Shown: positions 37,976-48,841, numbered from the stretch's first letter. The stretch is 64,000 nt of DNA from Tritrichomonas musculus (GCA_039105265.1 JAPFFF010000063.1:558001-622000); one strand, 5' to 3'. Program-made: numbers and translations. The notes: generated from the sequence alone by a model not told the origin.

Positions 37976-40210
37976 ATGTCAACTAAAGTTGAAATTTTAG
38001 ATCTACAGCAATATGAAAGGTTAGAAAGAATAAGCAAGAATTCAAATTATGATCTTTATAAAGTTCGACGAATTGAAACAGAAAAGATTTATATTGCCAA
38101 AATATCCAATACTTCTATTGAAGACGAATCATCGAACCCTTTTTTAAAAGAGATAAACAATGGCATCCAATATAATATTCCCTCTGTTATAAAATATATT
38201 GGCTACAGTCCAGTTAATTTTGAAAATAAAAAGCGTCCAGTTATTATCCTTGAATATTGCTCAAATGGCACATTAGAAAAAATCATTGACTTAGAAAATA
38301 ACTCTAAAACAGTTAAAGGATGGAATGATACGAAGAGACTTATTACTCTTTATGGTATTTCATATGCTATGTCAATTCTACATTCCCAGAATATAGTGTT
38401 CAAAGATTTGAGTCCATCAAATGTATTTATGGATGATTCACTTTTCCCTAAAATTCATGGCTTTTCTCATATATCACCTATTACAGATGAAGAAGACTCC
38501 GATCGAGAATCAAATTCAGATATAGCACCAGCATATATGGCACCAGAAGTAATGAACGAAGAACCATATCAACTTAAAAGCGACGTTTACTCTTTTGGGA
38601 TTTTGGCATATGAAATTGTTTCGGGTAAAAGAGCTTTTAGTAAACCAGCTAGCATCATGAAGATATTAACTGGCGATCGTCCCAAATTTAGCGAATCTGT
38701 TCCTAAGTGCTACCAAGAATTAATTTCAAGATGCTGGTCAGAGAACATAGATGAACGCCCTACATTTTCTGAAATAATGGAATATCTAAAAACAGACAAA
38801 GATTTTATTACGGAAAATGTTGATCAGGGTGAATTTAATGATTACCAAGCCATTTTTGATTCAGTGACTCCAACTATACCTGATGATGTAAAATTATTAC
38901 ATCAAGGATTGGATTTTCTTCAAACAGACAAGAAAGAAGCATTTGAGCGTTTCAAAGAGTCAGCTGAAAAAGGCAATTTGGAAGCTATGAATTATTGCGG
39001 AATTATGCTTTTAAATGATGAAGATATTCCCAGCAATGAAGAAGAAGCAAAACGGTATTTTAAAGAAGCAGCAGAATCTGGCAATGCTGAAGCAATGAAC
39101 AACTATGGATTTTATTTATTGCAAACAAAAAATACAGGTGAAGATAAGGCATCAGATTATCTTAAAAAATCTGCTGATGAAGGCTGTGTTGATGCAATGA
39201 TTAATTACGGTAATCTTCTTTATTGTGGAGATGACACCCAAAATGTCCTTACTAATAAAGAAGAAGCATTAAAATACTTCAAAATGGCGGCAGATAAAAA
39301 TAGTCCCGATGGCTTGTATTATTATGCTTTAATGCTCAAAAACGGTGAAGGCATTGATAAACCAGATCTAAAGCAAGCTCTTCAATTATTTAAACAAGTT
39401 TCAGATGACGAAGAAAAACCTGAAGCAATGTTGGAATACGCTTTACTTCTTATTAACGAAGACGCAGACATTGGGGCTCCACATGACAAAGAGAAGGCAT
39501 TAAAGTATCTTAAAAATGCAGCTGATAAAGGAAATATCGATGCGATGTACAATTACGCCTCAATTCTTTTTAACGATGCCAAAGAAAAAGAATTTAAAGA
39601 GGAAGCAATCAAATATTATAAAAATTCAGCTGAAAAAGGCCATTTAAACGGAATGAATGAGTATGCATTAATATCAGACAATAAAGATATTGACGATAAA
39701 TTAATAGCAAAATATTTCAAAATGGCTGCAAATTTCGGTTGCATTGACGCAATGTACAATTACGGCTGGGCTCTTTTTAATGGAGTTGGCGTTGCTGCAA
39801 ACTCAGAAAAAGCATTAAGATATTTCAAGAAAGCCGCTGATTTTGGACACGTTGATGCAATGTATAAGTATGCTACAATGATGGAATACGGTGAAGGAGC
39901 CGATATTGATAAAAACGAAGCTATGAAATATTATAAGCAAGCTGCAGATGAAGGATCAATTGATGCAATGAACAGCTATGCATTGATGATCTCTAAGGAT
40001 GATGAGGTGACTCAAAATGATGAAGAAGCATCTGAATACTTTAAGAAAGCTGCCGACCTTGGTCATGCAAATGCAATGAACAATTATGGAGAAATGCTTA
40101 TGAATGGAAAAGGTGTCCCTAAAGATGAAAATAAAGCTCTCCAATACTTCAAGATGGCTGCTGATTTAGAAGATCCAGATGGCATCGCTAACTATCAAAA
40201 AACAACATAA
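37976..40210 (+). CDS. Protein pseudokinase fused to 12 Sel1 repeats
   Basis: 744 residues. The kinase-like domain (about 10-275) has the ATP-contacting Lys42 (IYIAKIS), catalytic-loop equivalent FKDLSPSN with Asp144 but without the HRD His, GFS at 162-164 in place of DFG (so the Mg-binding Asp is Gly), and YMAPEV plus 'SDVYSFGILAYEIVSG' intact. The glycine loop is degenerate (ISKNSNYDLYKV). Catalysis is therefore doubtful. Residues about 320-740 hold about 12 Sel1-like repeats (pattern 'A..yfK.AAd.G...AM..Yg..l..G'), helical pairs used for protein binding. The tyrosine-kinase-like plus Sel1 layout is common in trichomonads. Likely a signalling scaffold (inference). No membrane segment. Confidence 0.88.
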   Translation: MSTKVEILDLQQYERLERISKNSNYDLYKVRRIETEKIYIAKISNTSIEDESSNPFLKEINNGIQYNIPSVIKYIGYSPVNFENKKRPVIILEYCSNGTLEKIIDLENNSKTVKGWNDTKRLITLYGISYAMSILHSQNIVFKDLSPSNVFMDDSLFPKIHGFSHISPITDEEDSDRESNSDIAPAYMAPEVMNEEPYQLKSDVYSFGILAYEIVSGKRAFSKPASIMKILTGDRPKFSESVPKCYQELISRCWSENIDERPTFSEIMEYLKTDKDFITENVDQGEFNDYQAIFDSVTPTIPDDVKLLHQGLDFLQTDKKEAFERFKESAEKGNLEAMNYCGIMLLNDEDIPSNEEEAKRYFKEAAESGNAEAMNNYGFYLLQTKNTGEDKASDYLKKSADEGCVDAMINYGNLLYCGDDTQNVLTNKEEALKYFKMAADKNSPDGLYYYALMLKNGEGIDKPDLKQALQLFKQVSDDEEKPEAMLEYALLLINEDADIGAPHDKEKALKYLKNAADKGNIDAMYNYASILFNDAKEKEFKEEAIKYYKNSAEKGHLNGMNEYALISDNKDIDDKLIAKYFKMAANFGCIDAMYNYGWALFNGVGVAANSEKALRYFKKAADFGHVDAMYKYATMMEYGEGADIDKNEAMKYYKQAADEGSIDAMNSYALMISKDDEVTQNDEEASEYFKKAADLGHANAMNNYGEMLMNGKGVPKDENKALQYFKMAADLEDPDGIANYQKTT

Positions 40211-40476
40211 AATTATAATAATAATTTGTAAATTACTTAATCATCTAAAAATAAAAAAGTTTTCTCGAATTTCTTTTAGTTTTTGCAATTATTCAAATAA
40301 CATTATGTATCTTTAATTATAATAATAGCATGCAAATTTGATTCAACACAAACGCTTTTTATCTTTAAATACTATTTCATTTTTAATAATCTTTTAAAAG
40401 CACTTGTTTCCTGTAATAAGGGAGATTTTTTGTTGACCATTTATACTATCAATTTATATGTACGTTTAAATATAAA
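40211..40476. other. Short intergenic spacer
   Basis: 266 bp, AT-rich; contains the promoter side of the coiled-coil gene. No recognised element. Confidence 0.4.
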
Positions 40477-42135
40477 ATGAATAATGGTGAACAAAACGAA
40501 AATATAATTATTGAAGAGGAAGAAGAAGATATAGATAGGCCAGAGGAAATATCCATAAATAATCAAAATGAAGTAAGATTGCTAAGAACAGAAATACACA
40601 ATAAATCCGAAATGCTGAAAAAATATCAAAATGAAAATAAGAATTTAAGAAAAAAATATGGCGAGTTATTGGAGCTAATGAAAAAGAAAGATTCAAAAAA
40701 TAAAAAACAAGTAAATCATCATGATGACCATTTAAAATGGAAAAATACATGGGAAAAAGTGATAACTTTAATGACAGAAATAATTCCTTATTCAATTCCA
40801 AAAGAAACAAGCCCTGATCAACAAAGAAAAATTTTATACGAGTTAACCAAACGTTTGTGCCAAATTGCGCGCAATACTAATGAATCAATCGAATACAAAA
40901 ATTTAAAAAATAAATATACGAGAAATAAAGAAAAATTAATCAAACTAAAAGAACAATGCAATAGTCTTCTAGATATTATTCAAAGCAAGAAAAACCAGAC
41001 ACTATCAATTAAAGAAAGATATTACCGACAATTATATGAAAATGATGACGATGATGTCCTTTATAATAATTATTACGATTCAAATAATAAGCAAAATGGA
41101 CTCAAATCCAAGTTTTACTTTCAACCTGTTCACGACGATATTTATATGAATCATATTCACTACGAAAGAGAAAATTCGCCTACAATCCAAAATTTATATT
41201 ATCAAGAACAAAAACTAAATCAGAAAATATATAATAATAGAACAAAATCTAATCGATCGAAAAATAACGTAGAAGCAAATGACAAACAATCATTTACAAA
41301 AAAGCAAACATCATCAAAAAAGCAAAACACTAATACAAAAGAAAATGATACAATTTACAGTTCTTCCAATGAAAGCAAAGACAAAAGATTGAATAATGAC
41401 CAAGAAACTACAGAACCAATTTCCAATGCGAAAGAGCATATTATTGATGAAAATAAAAACATTGATGAATCAAAGTCAAAAGCTAAAAAAAGTCAAGAGT
41501 TGCCCAAAGCAACAGATTTAACTTTTTCTAATCCTGTAATAATTGATGCTCATTCCAATTCCAAAACTGAAGAATCATCTAAAAAATTAAATTCTCAGAC
41601 ACATAATACACAAAATAAAATAAATAAAAGTAGCAAAAAAGAGATAAAAGAGGAAAATAATCCTCAGAATTTTCTATCATCTCAAAATTCAAAAGAAACA
41701 ACATCAAAAGTTGAATATCAAAAAAACGAATTTTTATTCAATCAAAAAAATTCAAATGCTTTGAATGAATTCAATACGATTGATCAAGAATTTTCCGAAA
41801 AGGAAGCAGAAGAAGTTTTAAATGAACTCGAATCAATGAAATCTTCTTCAGATGCCAAAGGTGAAATCATTCAGACCTCAATACAACAACGTATTGCTAC
41901 AGCAAGTCCCGAAAAAAATACAAATTATAATGATAAGAAAAAATCTGGTAAAAAAGATTTCAGGAGTTACCAAATCAGATATGGAAATAGCGTAAATGAG
42001 CTAATAGATATAACAAACAAGCTTCGAGACCAATATTATGAAGTTAATAAAAAATATGGACATTTAGAAAAGAGTTTCGAATTTTCAAAAGAAAATGATA
42101 TTGTTAGAATACAAGATCCTATATTAGATCAATGA
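40477..42135 (+). CDS. Hypothetical coiled-coil protein
   Basis: 552 residues, not assigned to a family. It has an acidic N-terminus (EEEEEDIDRPEE), a coiled coil at about residues 30-75 (LLRTEIHNKSEMLKKYQNEN), a short conserved-looking helical block 'WKNTWEKVITLMTEIIPYSIP' then 'QQRKILYELTKRLCQIARNT', and a second coiled coil at about 140-170. A long Lys/Ser/Asn/Thr-rich disordered middle follows, and a C-terminal helix (VNELIDITNKLRDQYYEVNK) closes it. The 'kW...w.kVi..l....' plus coiled-coil layout suggests a cytoskeletal or centrosomal linker, but this is a guess. No signal or transmembrane segment. Confidence 0.6.
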   Translation: MNNGEQNENIIIEEEEEDIDRPEEISINNQNEVRLLRTEIHNKSEMLKKYQNENKNLRKKYGELLELMKKKDSKNKKQVNHHDDHLKWKNTWEKVITLMTEIIPYSIPKETSPDQQRKILYELTKRLCQIARNTNESIEYKNLKNKYTRNKEKLIKLKEQCNSLLDIIQSKKNQTLSIKERYYRQLYENDDDDVLYNNYYDSNNKQNGLKSKFYFQPVHDDIYMNHIHYERENSPTIQNLYYQEQKLNQKIYNNRTKSNRSKNNVEANDKQSFTKKQTSSKKQNTNTKENDTIYSSSNESKDKRLNNDQETTEPISNAKEHIIDENKNIDESKSKAKKSQELPKATDLTFSNPVIIDAHSNSKTEESSKKLNSQTHNTQNKINKSSKKEIKEENNPQNFLSSQNSKETTSKVEYQKNEFLFNQKNSNALNEFNTIDQEFSEKEAEEVLNELESMKSSSDAKGEIIQTSIQQRIATASPEKNTNYNDKKKSGKKDFRSYQIRYGNSVNELIDITNKLRDQYYEVNKKYGHLEKSFEFSKENDIVRIQDPILDQ

Positions 42136-42525
42136 TTTCTTTTATTATATCAGCATGATGAATACATATATTGTTATTTAATAAAAATGATTATCTAATT
42201 AATTTTTTTTTTTAGATAAAATAATACCTATTTTATCTGCTATGGCTTTTTTAGCTTAGCAAACCTTTCTATCCCTCTTGACTTTTTAAATTCAACAGCT
42301 CTTGCAGTGATGTGATTTCAGTTCTGACTTGAAAATATAAAATCGCAGAATAAAAAATAAAATTTTTTCTGCCATTTTTTTCTCTGTACATTTTATATTA
42401 AAATCATTTCTTTTATAAAAAATAATTGCATTATAATCATTTTTTAAAAAAAGTTCCAAACTAATTGATTGAAAGTTTTGGAAATTATTGAGTCATTTGT
42501 CCTTTCAAATTTTTCATAGGATTGA
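42136..42525. other. Intergenic region
   Basis: About 390 bp of AT-rich DNA; nothing recognised. Confidence 0.45.
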
Positions 42526-45500
42526 ATGATCATATTGAAAAACAAATTCAACCAAAAATTTTTAAATAATACAAATTTAATGAAGAAATCTAAGTATTAT
42601 ATAATCGAAGTACAAGAAATAGATCAATTTATCAAATCCAAACTTTATGATGAATTAAATTTTACTACAGATTTTGAAATTGAAGATCGTTTTTTTTATG
42701 CAATGGAATTTAAAAATTTACAATCTAAGCGAGAAGTTAAAAATATGTTAAATGAATGTATAGATAACAATTCTGATATATTAATTCGAATAATTCCAAT
42801 TACAAAAAAAATATCTCGATACTCATCATCTGATATTTTATATGTTACTAACATGCCTAAAAATTTTGATAAAGAAAACCCCAAGAAATTTATTAAAAAA
42901 TTTTGCTTAGGCTATTGCAAGCCTAAAAAATGCCTTTGCTATTATTCTGTTGATTCAAGTCACGAGAATTTAGAAAGATTAATTCATTTTCTCCCTTCAA
43001 TACCAATTTCCTCTCCAATAATGGCATCTTATTCATGCATCGAATTTCCTCTTTTACGTTTTTCAAGATTAAGTTTAGCAACAACTGAAGAATCATTAGC
43101 ATCATATATTTTAAAATATGCTAATTGCCAAGTTATTGATGTGAAATGTTCAAAGCTTGCCAAGGGGCAAAAAGAGAAATATGCAAACGTTTTACTTCAA
43201 TCAGTTGATGATATTGACAAGGTTTTTAAAAATTTTAATTTTTGCACCATAGATAGTAACAAAATTTATGTTAAACAATTTTTAGAGCCCGAAATGGGTG
43301 AGGAAATTAAAAAATATGAAATTGCTGTTACTGATTTACCAAAAAATATAGAAGACATTGATTTTTACAATCAAATGTCTCAATTTGGTAGAATATTTGA
43401 TTTTGTTCTTGATGTTATGCATTTAATAGGCTACGTAACTTTTATTTTTTACAAATCAAGGAAAAGACTTCTGAGCTCCCCAGAATATCACACTCATTAT
43501 TCAATCGTTACACTATTAGTTAGTAATTTCCCTCCAAACACAACCTGCGATCAAGTTAAAAATTATATTATTGAAACAACAAATTCAAAACCAAAACAAA
43601 TAAAATTGAATATAAAAACTAACGATATCAGTGAAACAAAACCGAAAAATAAAAATATACATGAATATGGAGATAACAATGGCAATTACGATGATGACAA
43701 CGACAACGACTATGATGATAATGGAAATTATATCAATAGCAGAAGTAAAAAACAGAATGCCAACAATAAAGATATGAATATGTATGAAGAAGAGGAAGAA
43801 GAATTTGGGGATGATATTGAAAATAATTACGAACAAAATATTTATGCCCAAAGTGAAGAGGAAGAAGATTATGATAAAAATGAAATAAATAGCATATGCG
43901 ATAGCACAGAGGACCAAAAAAAAAATATTAACAATTTTAATGAAGAAGAAGAGAATGGCGATGATAATAAAAAAGATGATAGGGAAAAAGATAACAAAGA
44001 TAGTGAAGATAGTGAAAATAGTGATGACAATGATGAAAACAGCAACCATAATAACGATAATAATAACTATGACAAAGAAAGTAATGAAAATGAACAAAAA
44101 TCAAATGAATTCGACCCGAATTCAATTGTAAATATTACGGCTTATATAGAAGATCCACCATCAGATCCTAATCAAATCAAAGTATCTTTCACTCTTCCAA
44201 CATTTTTAATTCAATTTAAAGATCCCTTTTCAATTGACTTTGTAATAGATAAGTTAAAATCTGGCTTATATAATAACTTGACTGTTCCATATGCAATTCG
44301 TTATTATCCTCGTCCAAATGATAACAATGACAAACGAAGTAGTATTTTGACTAAGCTCAGTTATGAAAATGCGTTATTAATAACACCAATTCATGCAGAC
44401 GTAATGGTAGAACAAATTTTTAATATATGTTCAAAATATGGTGTAATTTTATTCTTTCAAATAAATCGTAAAAGAGTTCCTAATTTCTGTATTGTCAAGT
44501 ATCAATTCAAAGAAGAATCAAAAGCAGCTTTTGAGTCAATAAACGGAACAATTCTTCAAAGTCAAAAACTCAGCGTTTATAGTTTTCCAATATCAAAAGA
44601 AGAATTTGAACATGTTTCATCAGATAATGATATAATTCAAAAAGGAAACAATGTCATTTTTGAAAAAATTACAAAGAATGACAAACGCCAAAATGATGAT
44701 GACATTCAATTTACAGAAGATGAAACTTCTTCATCGAATAAAATCAACATTGTTATTAATAAAAGAAAAGCTGACAAAAGTTTCAATATACAAAATTATG
44801 ATCAAAGCCCATATGCAATGAGTGATAATAGTCAGCCTATGCCGCCACCACCTCCACAGTCAGGACATCCGCCACCATTTCGGCCATGGAACGGTGCTCA
44901 TATGCCCCAGATGCCTTATGATCCTCGTATCATGCAATTCAATAATCGTCAGTGGTACCAATACCCTCCACCTCCCCATCATCCAATGTTTCGTATGATG
45001 TACCGCTATCATGCAGCAGGCCAATATCCCTACTTTCCCAATCCACCACAAATGATGCCTGACCAACAGCAACCACCAAACCAATGGGATCCAAATTGGA
45101 ATTGGCAATGGCAGCCTTATATGAATCCAGCCGAAAATTATGAACAAGGTGAAAATGAAGAACCTCCAGATAGAGGTAGAAGAAGAAGAAGAGAAATGCC
45201 GCATCATTGGATGAACAGAAATAGATTTCAACATGATGGCAACAGTGATAATAGAAATAATGATGCCAATGATAATAACAATAATGATGGAGAAAATGAT
45301 AACCCGTATAACAGAAGAGGCTGCAGAAGAAGAGGAGGAAGATGTAGACGACATGAAAGATTCAGAAATTGGAGAGAAGAAGGAAATAATGAAATAGGAG
45401 AACATGAGATTGTTGATCACAATAACATAGATGATGATAGGAGAAGATATTCAACAGAAAGAGGAACTTGGTGGAGAAATTCTCGAGGCGGACATGACAG

Positions 45501-45693
45501 AAGAGATATAAATCATGAAAATTGTGGCGAATGTGGCGAAAGATTTCATGGAAGGGGAGGTTGTGCAAGAGGAGGAAATAGAGGAAGATGTTGTAATAGA
45601 AGAAGGCAACAAAGAGAAAATTTAATAGCTACAGAGCATAATAAAGCTGAAAAAGAATTTAATAACAAGAAAAGCTACAGAAATCCAGAATGA
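42526..45693 (+). CDS. Multi-RRM-like RNA-binding protein with Asp/Asn-rich and Arg/Cys/Gly-rich regions
   Basis: 1055 residues. The N-terminal half has repeated divergent RRM-like units: about 25-90 (KYYIIEVQEI...FFYAMEFKNLQSKREV), 100-155 (ILYVTNMPKNFD), 175-250 (YANVLLQSVDDIDKVF), 260-310 (EIAVTDLPKNIEDIDFYNQM), and 325-360 (VTLLVSNFPPNT). A very acidic Asp/Asn/Glu-rich stretch covers about 365-530, followed by another RRM pair (about 545-690, 'LLITPIHADVMVEQIFNICSK'). The C-terminal third is Pro/Met/His/Trp-rich (QPMPPPPPQSGHPPP), then Arg/Asn/Asp, ending in an unusual Cys-containing RG tail (CGECGERFHGRGGCARGG). The layout resembles PTBP/hnRNP-L or poly(A)-binding-type proteins with disordered condensate-prone tails. 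Exact homology is uncertain because the RNP motifs are weak. Confidence 0.7.
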   Translation: MIILKNKFNQKFLNNTNLMKKSKYYIIEVQEIDQFIKSKLYDELNFTTDFEIEDRFFYAMEFKNLQSKREVKNMLNECIDNNSDILIRIIPITKKISRYSSSDILYVTNMPKNFDKENPKKFIKKFCLGYCKPKKCLCYYSVDSSHENLERLIHFLPSIPISSPIMASYSCIEFPLLRFSRLSLATTEESLASYILKYANCQVIDVKCSKLAKGQKEKYANVLLQSVDDIDKVFKNFNFCTIDSNKIYVKQFLEPEMGEEIKKYEIAVTDLPKNIEDIDFYNQMSQFGRIFDFVLDVMHLIGYVTFIFYKSRKRLLSSPEYHTHYSIVTLLVSNFPPNTTCDQVKNYIIETTNSKPKQIKLNIKTNDISETKPKNKNIHEYGDNNGNYDDDNDNDYDDNGNYINSRSKKQNANNKDMNMYEEEEEEFGDDIENNYEQNIYAQSEEEEDYDKNEINSICDSTEDQKKNINNFNEEEENGDDNKKDDREKDNKDSEDSENSDDNDENSNHNNDNNNYDKESNENEQKSNEFDPNSIVNITAYIEDPPSDPNQIKVSFTLPTFLIQFKDPFSIDFVIDKLKSGLYNNLTVPYAIRYYPRPNDNNDKRSSILTKLSYENALLITPIHADVMVEQIFNICSKYGVILFFQINRKRVPNFCIVKYQFKEESKAAFESINGTILQSQKLSVYSFPISKEEFEHVSSDNDIIQKGNNVIFEKITKNDKRQNDDDIQFTEDETSSSNKINIVINKRKADKSFNIQNYDQSPYAMSDNSQPMPPPPPQSGHPPPFRPWNGAHMPQMPYDPRIMQFNNRQWYQYPPPPHHPMFRMMYRYHAAGQYPYFPNPPQMMPDQQQPPNQWDPNWNWQWQPYMNPAENYEQGENEEPPDRGRRRRREMPHHWMNRNRFQHDGNSDNRNNDANDNNNNDGENDNPYNRRGCRRRGGRCRRHERFRNWREEGNNEIGEHEIVDHNNIDDDRRRYSTERGTWWRNSRGGHDRRDINHENCGECGERFHGRGGCARGGNRGRCCNRRRQQRENLIATEHNKAEKEFNNKKSYRNPE

Positions 45694-46095
45694 AAATAAG
45701 TATTTGTTGATTATTTATTATTATTTATTTATAATTATGTAAATCGATAATATACAGCTAAAATGTCTATCTGCTTTTCTAATTCAAGATTATTACAATT
45801 TGAGTTTTAATTCATGAATTTTTATCATAACTCAAATACAGATTAAAAATATTGTGCATTATTGAAAGGCTAATTACTACTCAAATATTAAAAATATTAG
45901 AAAAGCGATTAAATAAAATACTGAACAAAGTTTTAAAAACAAACAAAAAAATTGCATATAAAGTAACACAATGATTATTTAATCAACATTAGAAAATAAT
46001 TATTTGCTGTTAATGCTAAGATAGCAAAGTAACAACAAAAAGTAAATAATATAATAAAAATAATATACAAATGCAACAAGATAATAATAAAGGTT
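45694..46095. other. Intergenic region between convergent genes
   Basis: About 400 bp, AT-rich, between the 3' ends of the RRM gene and the minus-strand LRR gene. No further element was seen. Confidence 0.45.
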
Positions 46096-48066
46096 TCAAA
46101 TTGGGCCTTGAATATCATTATTTGTGTTATAATTAGCCTCAAGCTGTTTGACAATTGTCGGCCACAATTTAATATTTGGGATGTAACCAAGAAATAGTTC
46201 AGTGAGAAATGGAAAAGTGAATTCTTCGAGAATACATTGCGTTTCTTCATCAATTAAATCATTTAAGAAAGTTTCGACAAAAATATTAAATTCGTTAGAA
46301 ACAAAATCGTCAATATCCGGATCTGCAGAATGATAACGTTCAAACAAATCACTCTGCATTTCTAAATGTCTTAAATGATGGTTTGTTTTGAGGTTAGCGA
46401 TAATATTATTTGCATCTTTTCCTGTAATTTGACCTCCAAATCTTAACTCCTCAAGAATAGGATCAACACCAAGTAATTTCCCTATTTCTGCTGTAAAGTC
46501 AAGAACTGATAATTCTTCTCTTGGCTTGGCGCATTCAAATCGAAATGTTAATACTTTTGGTGTTTTTTCTGGCTTTTCGTTGAAAAATTGGAATAAATTC
46601 TGAAATGCCGTAGGACTCGCTTTTGTATTTTTTAAGTGCAATCGCTCGATGTAAGCACCATCTTTTTTAAGAAATTCTATAATAGCATCAATTGAACCGT
46701 TTCTGAGTTCTGTATTTGAAAGGTCTAATTCATCATAACTGAGAGGTAATAATTCAGCAAAAAACTTTCCAAAAGAATCATCATTCATTTTCGCTCCATC
46801 ATTAAATTTAATAGTTTTCAACCGGTTTCCATTGAATCTTGCGTTATTTATAATATGGGCTAGCATTGAGATCATACCAGTTGAAGCTGTCCCACTAGTG
46901 CCAATTAAAGATCCACTTGATGATGATGCATTCAAACCTGAAAAAATCCTTGATTTCCAATTGAATTCCGAAACTGGGCTCTCGATAATAAAATCTGGAA
47001 AAGTGATAAGCCAAGTATTTCTCGTTTTCCCGAAATTATGAAGAGATAATATGAAATGCCAAGTATCCAATCCATCTTGTTTATCTCTATTACATGAATC
47101 ATATAACAATTGAAGTTGGTCAAGGTCTAAAAATCCGATACGTAAATCTTCCAAATTCTTGTTATTTTTAATCATTGAGAGTAACGCTTCCATATGAGAC
47201 TGATTTGAGAAAATATTTTCGGGAGCACTTCCCCAACTAATTGGCATGTAATGAAAATTAATTCCTTCCATTAATAATCTTGTAATTCTTGATTCATTTC
47301 CAATAGTATTCAAAAAGTTGTTTAGTTGCTCTTCATAAATTTTTATACCACTAACACTTAAATATCGAAGTGTTTGGCTCTTATGAACGTATTCTGAAAG
47401 TTCGTTTAAGTCAACGATGTTATAACCAATATCGAGTGAATATATTGTATCACGCTGAATGCAGCTTTGTATAATGGCAGTTGTACCGTCTCGCCATATC
47501 TCGTTATCGGAAATTCCAAGACTTTGTAGATTGAGAATTGGAATTAGGTCAGCAAATGCAGTGGCCCCAGTATCATACATTGAATTCGAATCAAAACGTA
47601 AATGATGCAGGTGTGTACTCTTAGGAAGACCCGTAAAGAGTTTTAAAAATCCATCACTGTTGATCTGACAGCCAACAAGACTGAGAAGCTCTAAGGGAGG
47701 GTCTTTGGATAAAGAATTTGAAAGGGCGTGACAGTTTTCGATACTGATAATATTATTATCTGCATAAAATTCATACAGCGGCGAGTTACCAATTGAGTCA
47801 AAAATTATTGAACTACACTTATGGGTAAGATGACAAAATACAATGGATAGTGAGCGTAAAGTACAATTTGGAGAAGATAAATGGTCTGCAAGTATCTTTG
47901 AACATTCTTCATCCATATGGTTGCTTGATAAATCGAGTTGGATTACGCCAGAAAAAATATTTTTGAGCATAAATGATTTGGTAGATTTGCTGAACATATT
48001 CAGATCAGATCCATCAACAAATTCATTAACTTGTTTTGTTTCAACATTTTCTTCTTCTTCTTCCAT
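46096..48066 (-). CDS. Leucine-rich repeat protein, ribonuclease-inhibitor (RNI) type
   Basis: 656 residues built of RI-like LRRs of about 28 residues. Examples are 'GVIQLDLSSNHMDEECSKILADHL', 'STHLHHLRFDSNSMYDTGATAF', 'ILNLQSLGISDNEIWRDGTTAI', 'IYSLDIGYNIVDLNELSEYV', 'YDELDLSNTELRNGSIDAIIEFL' and 'IERLHLKNTKASPTAFQNLF'. These form two blocks (about 45-260 and 410-600) joined by a less regular linker with a Ser/Gly run (SSSSGSLIGTSG). The layout resembles tropomodulin/CARMIL/NLRC-like LRR scaffolds; CARMIL-type actin regulators are a possible analogue but are not established. No signal peptide, no transmembrane helix, and the N-terminus is acidic. Confidence 0.75.
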   Translation of the reverse strand: MEEEEENVETKQVNEFVDGSDLNMFSKSTKSFMLKNIFSGVIQLDLSSNHMDEECSKILADHLSSPNCTLRSLSIVFCHLTHKCSSIIFDSIGNSPLYEFYADNNIISIENCHALSNSLSKDPPLELLSLVGCQINSDGFLKLFTGLPKSTHLHHLRFDSNSMYDTGATAFADLIPILNLQSLGISDNEIWRDGTTAIIQSCIQRDTIYSLDIGYNIVDLNELSEYVHKSQTLRYLSVSGIKIYEEQLNNFLNTIGNESRITRLLMEGINFHYMPISWGSAPENIFSNQSHMEALLSMIKNNKNLEDLRIGFLDLDQLQLLYDSCNRDKQDGLDTWHFILSLHNFGKTRNTWLITFPDFIIESPVSEFNWKSRIFSGLNASSSSGSLIGTSGTASTGMISMLAHIINNARFNGNRLKTIKFNDGAKMNDDSFGKFFAELLPLSYDELDLSNTELRNGSIDAIIEFLKKDGAYIERLHLKNTKASPTAFQNLFQFFNEKPEKTPKVLTFRFECAKPREELSVLDFTAEIGKLLGVDPILEELRFGGQITGKDANNIIANLKTNHHLRHLEMQSDLFERYHSADPDIDDFVSNEFNIFVETFLNDLIDEETQCILEEFTFPFLTELFLGYIPNIKLWPTIVKQLEANYNTNNDIQGPI

Positions 48067-48841
48067 TGATGTTTAATTACTAAATAACTCAATCACAAAC
48101 TCTTCAACTTTTTAAATCGACTCTCCAAAAATTTCAATTTCATTTTAAAAAAAATATTTTAAAAAAATATAATATTTATCATTTAATCATTATTTATGAT
48201 AAGATTAAAAAAAACTGAATTAAATAAAGCATTCATATTTTTTTTTAGAATGAATCAATTTGCTCTTTTAGTTTTTAATAGAAAGATAGATGCAGTTGAT
48301 AATAAAACTGATGAAATCATGTATTTTCTAGTAAATTAATACGTTACTTTAATGCGCATTAAATACGTATTATATTTTATCGATAATAAGATTATAGAAA
48401 TAACAAAATTCAATTTAAATATAAATTACTATTCGAAAATTTGAATTTCTTCTTGATTAATGAAAATACGTTTCAATATATATCAACATACGAAATCAAA
48501 AAACAAAAATATCTATCCCAAATTATATTAATTTATAAAAAAAGATGTTTGTAATACAAAAACATCTTTTTTGACAAATGTCTTGAATTGAATAATATTT
48601 TTTTCGATTCATGCCATTCTTTCTTTCCAAAAAATTCAAACAGTTTAAATCGCTGCCCTTTTTAATACATCTTTTTGCTAGATTATTGCGCTATTGGGAT
48701 CAATTAATAAAAATGCTTATGTTTTGTGAATAAAATTACAGATAAATAAAATTATTCAAAATCTAAAATTTTAAATTTTTTGCCAGCCTTTTTCACCAAA
48801 TTCAAGGTTAATTTAGTATAAAATTAAAAAACGTAATTTCT
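48067..48841. other. Divergent intergenic region
   Basis: 775 bp between divergently transcribed LRR and deubiquitinase genes, so it holds both promoters. CAACTTTTTAAATCG lies about 35 nt upstream of the LRR start, on the opposite strand to that gene. A hairpin AAAAAAGATGTTT/AAACATCTTTTTT occurs at 48538-48572. No gene. Confidence 0.45.

Noticed and set aside
43585-44097. Highly hydrophobic 170-codon minus-strand frame
   Set aside because: It is the antisense of the Asp/Asn/Lys-rich stretch of the RRM protein, which always reads as Ile/Val/Phe on the opposite strand.
44860-45420. 186-codon minus-strand frame
   Set aside because: Antisense shadow of the Pro/His/Arg-rich C-terminus of the RRM gene.
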